Shown: positions 63,925-64,000 of the stretch, piece by piece | Position numbering within the stretch: position 1 is the stretch's first letter | How the letters are laid out: the number at the start of each line of letters is the position of its first letter | Source: Gaetbulibacter saemankumensis DSM 17032 | GTDB taxonomy: Bacteria > Bacteroidota > Bacteroidia > Flavobacteriales > Flavobacteriaceae | DNA: 64,000 nt | Direction of reading: 5' to 3' | Assembly (NCBI RefSeq): GCF_000425645.1 | Contig: NZ_KE384430.1 | Location: 855,492-919,491, forward strand | Translations under genes and position numbers: made by a program | Notes under the pieces: generated by a model | Seen by the model: only the letters and a program-made list of their open reading frames with translations | The model's database searches: none | Told to the model about the DNA's origin: nothing

Positions 63925-64000
63925 TAACTTCCTTCTGCAAATTAAATCAATATTAGAGTATGATAGCCAATTTAAAAATTAATAAATGTAAATTCCTTGC

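Overview
The window is a 64 kb piece of a low-GC chromosome from a member of the Bacteroidota, almost certainly family Flavobacteriaceae. Evidence: type IX secretion (T9SS) type A sorting domains (21156-23156, 23266-23610, 43538-44074), flavobacterial families such as DUF4271, DUF4296, Big_5 lipoprotein and LuxE-like proteins, absence of Shine-Dalgarno sequences, and promoter -7 boxes of the TAnnTTTG type. I cannot name the genus. Gene density is high, with genes on both strands in short operons. There is no rRNA, CRISPR array, transposase or prophage.

Layout. 0.1-8.3 kb: membrane metallopeptidase, Bax-inhibitor-like protein, membrane-anchored MutS-like ATPase, omega-amidase-type nitrilase, Ig-like lipoprotein, ComF, glycyl-tRNA synthetase. 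8.5-19.9 kb: S37-type peptidase, saccharopine dehydrogenase, DUF423, PEP carboxykinase, HemD/DUF4271, dolichyl-phosphate-mannose-type glycosyltransferase, dihydroorotase-like protein, DUF4296, epimerase, TyrRS. 20-28.3 kb: LuxE-like protein, two T9SS cargo proteins, PhoB/PhoR-type two-component pair, glycosyltransferase, TrmB, LysE, alkyltransferase-like protein. 28.4-36.2 kb: Mrp/NifU/ferredoxin Fe-S group, cytochrome c lipoprotein, acyl-CoA dehydrogenase, TrmN6, RimM/S16, lactonase. 36.4-42.9 kb: DnaE fused to a proofreading exonuclease, thioredoxin, ClpP paralogue, DUF58. 43-49.4 kb is the accessory part: tRNA-Asp, a three-gene exported module lying between two copies of a ~150 bp direct repeat, a DUF4139 protein carrying a SusC-like N-terminal segment, and a gene broken by an in-frame TGA. 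49.6-55.8 kb: PLP decarboxylase with divergent AraC regulator, rhodanese/DsrE pair, HAD phosphatase with divergent LacI regulator. 56.1-64 kb: a 48-residue lipoprotein upstream of a TPR histidine kinase/LuxR regulator pair, DUF456, a BlaI-type repressor with three operator dyads and a lipoprotein, a beta-barrel protein, and a glycosyltransferase/flippase pair.

Most of the window is ordinary housekeeping sequence. The strongest non-routine signals are the three AACTAA-N4-TTAGTT dyads in front of the BlaI homologue (no BlaR1 partner nearby), the direct-repeat-flanked exported module downstream of tRNA-Asp, the SusC-type insertion in the DUF4139 protein, and the in-frame TGA that splits a 171-codon reading frame. 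I see no multi-gene system that I could call new with confidence; the 43.1-46.0 kb module is the best candidate for something undescribed.
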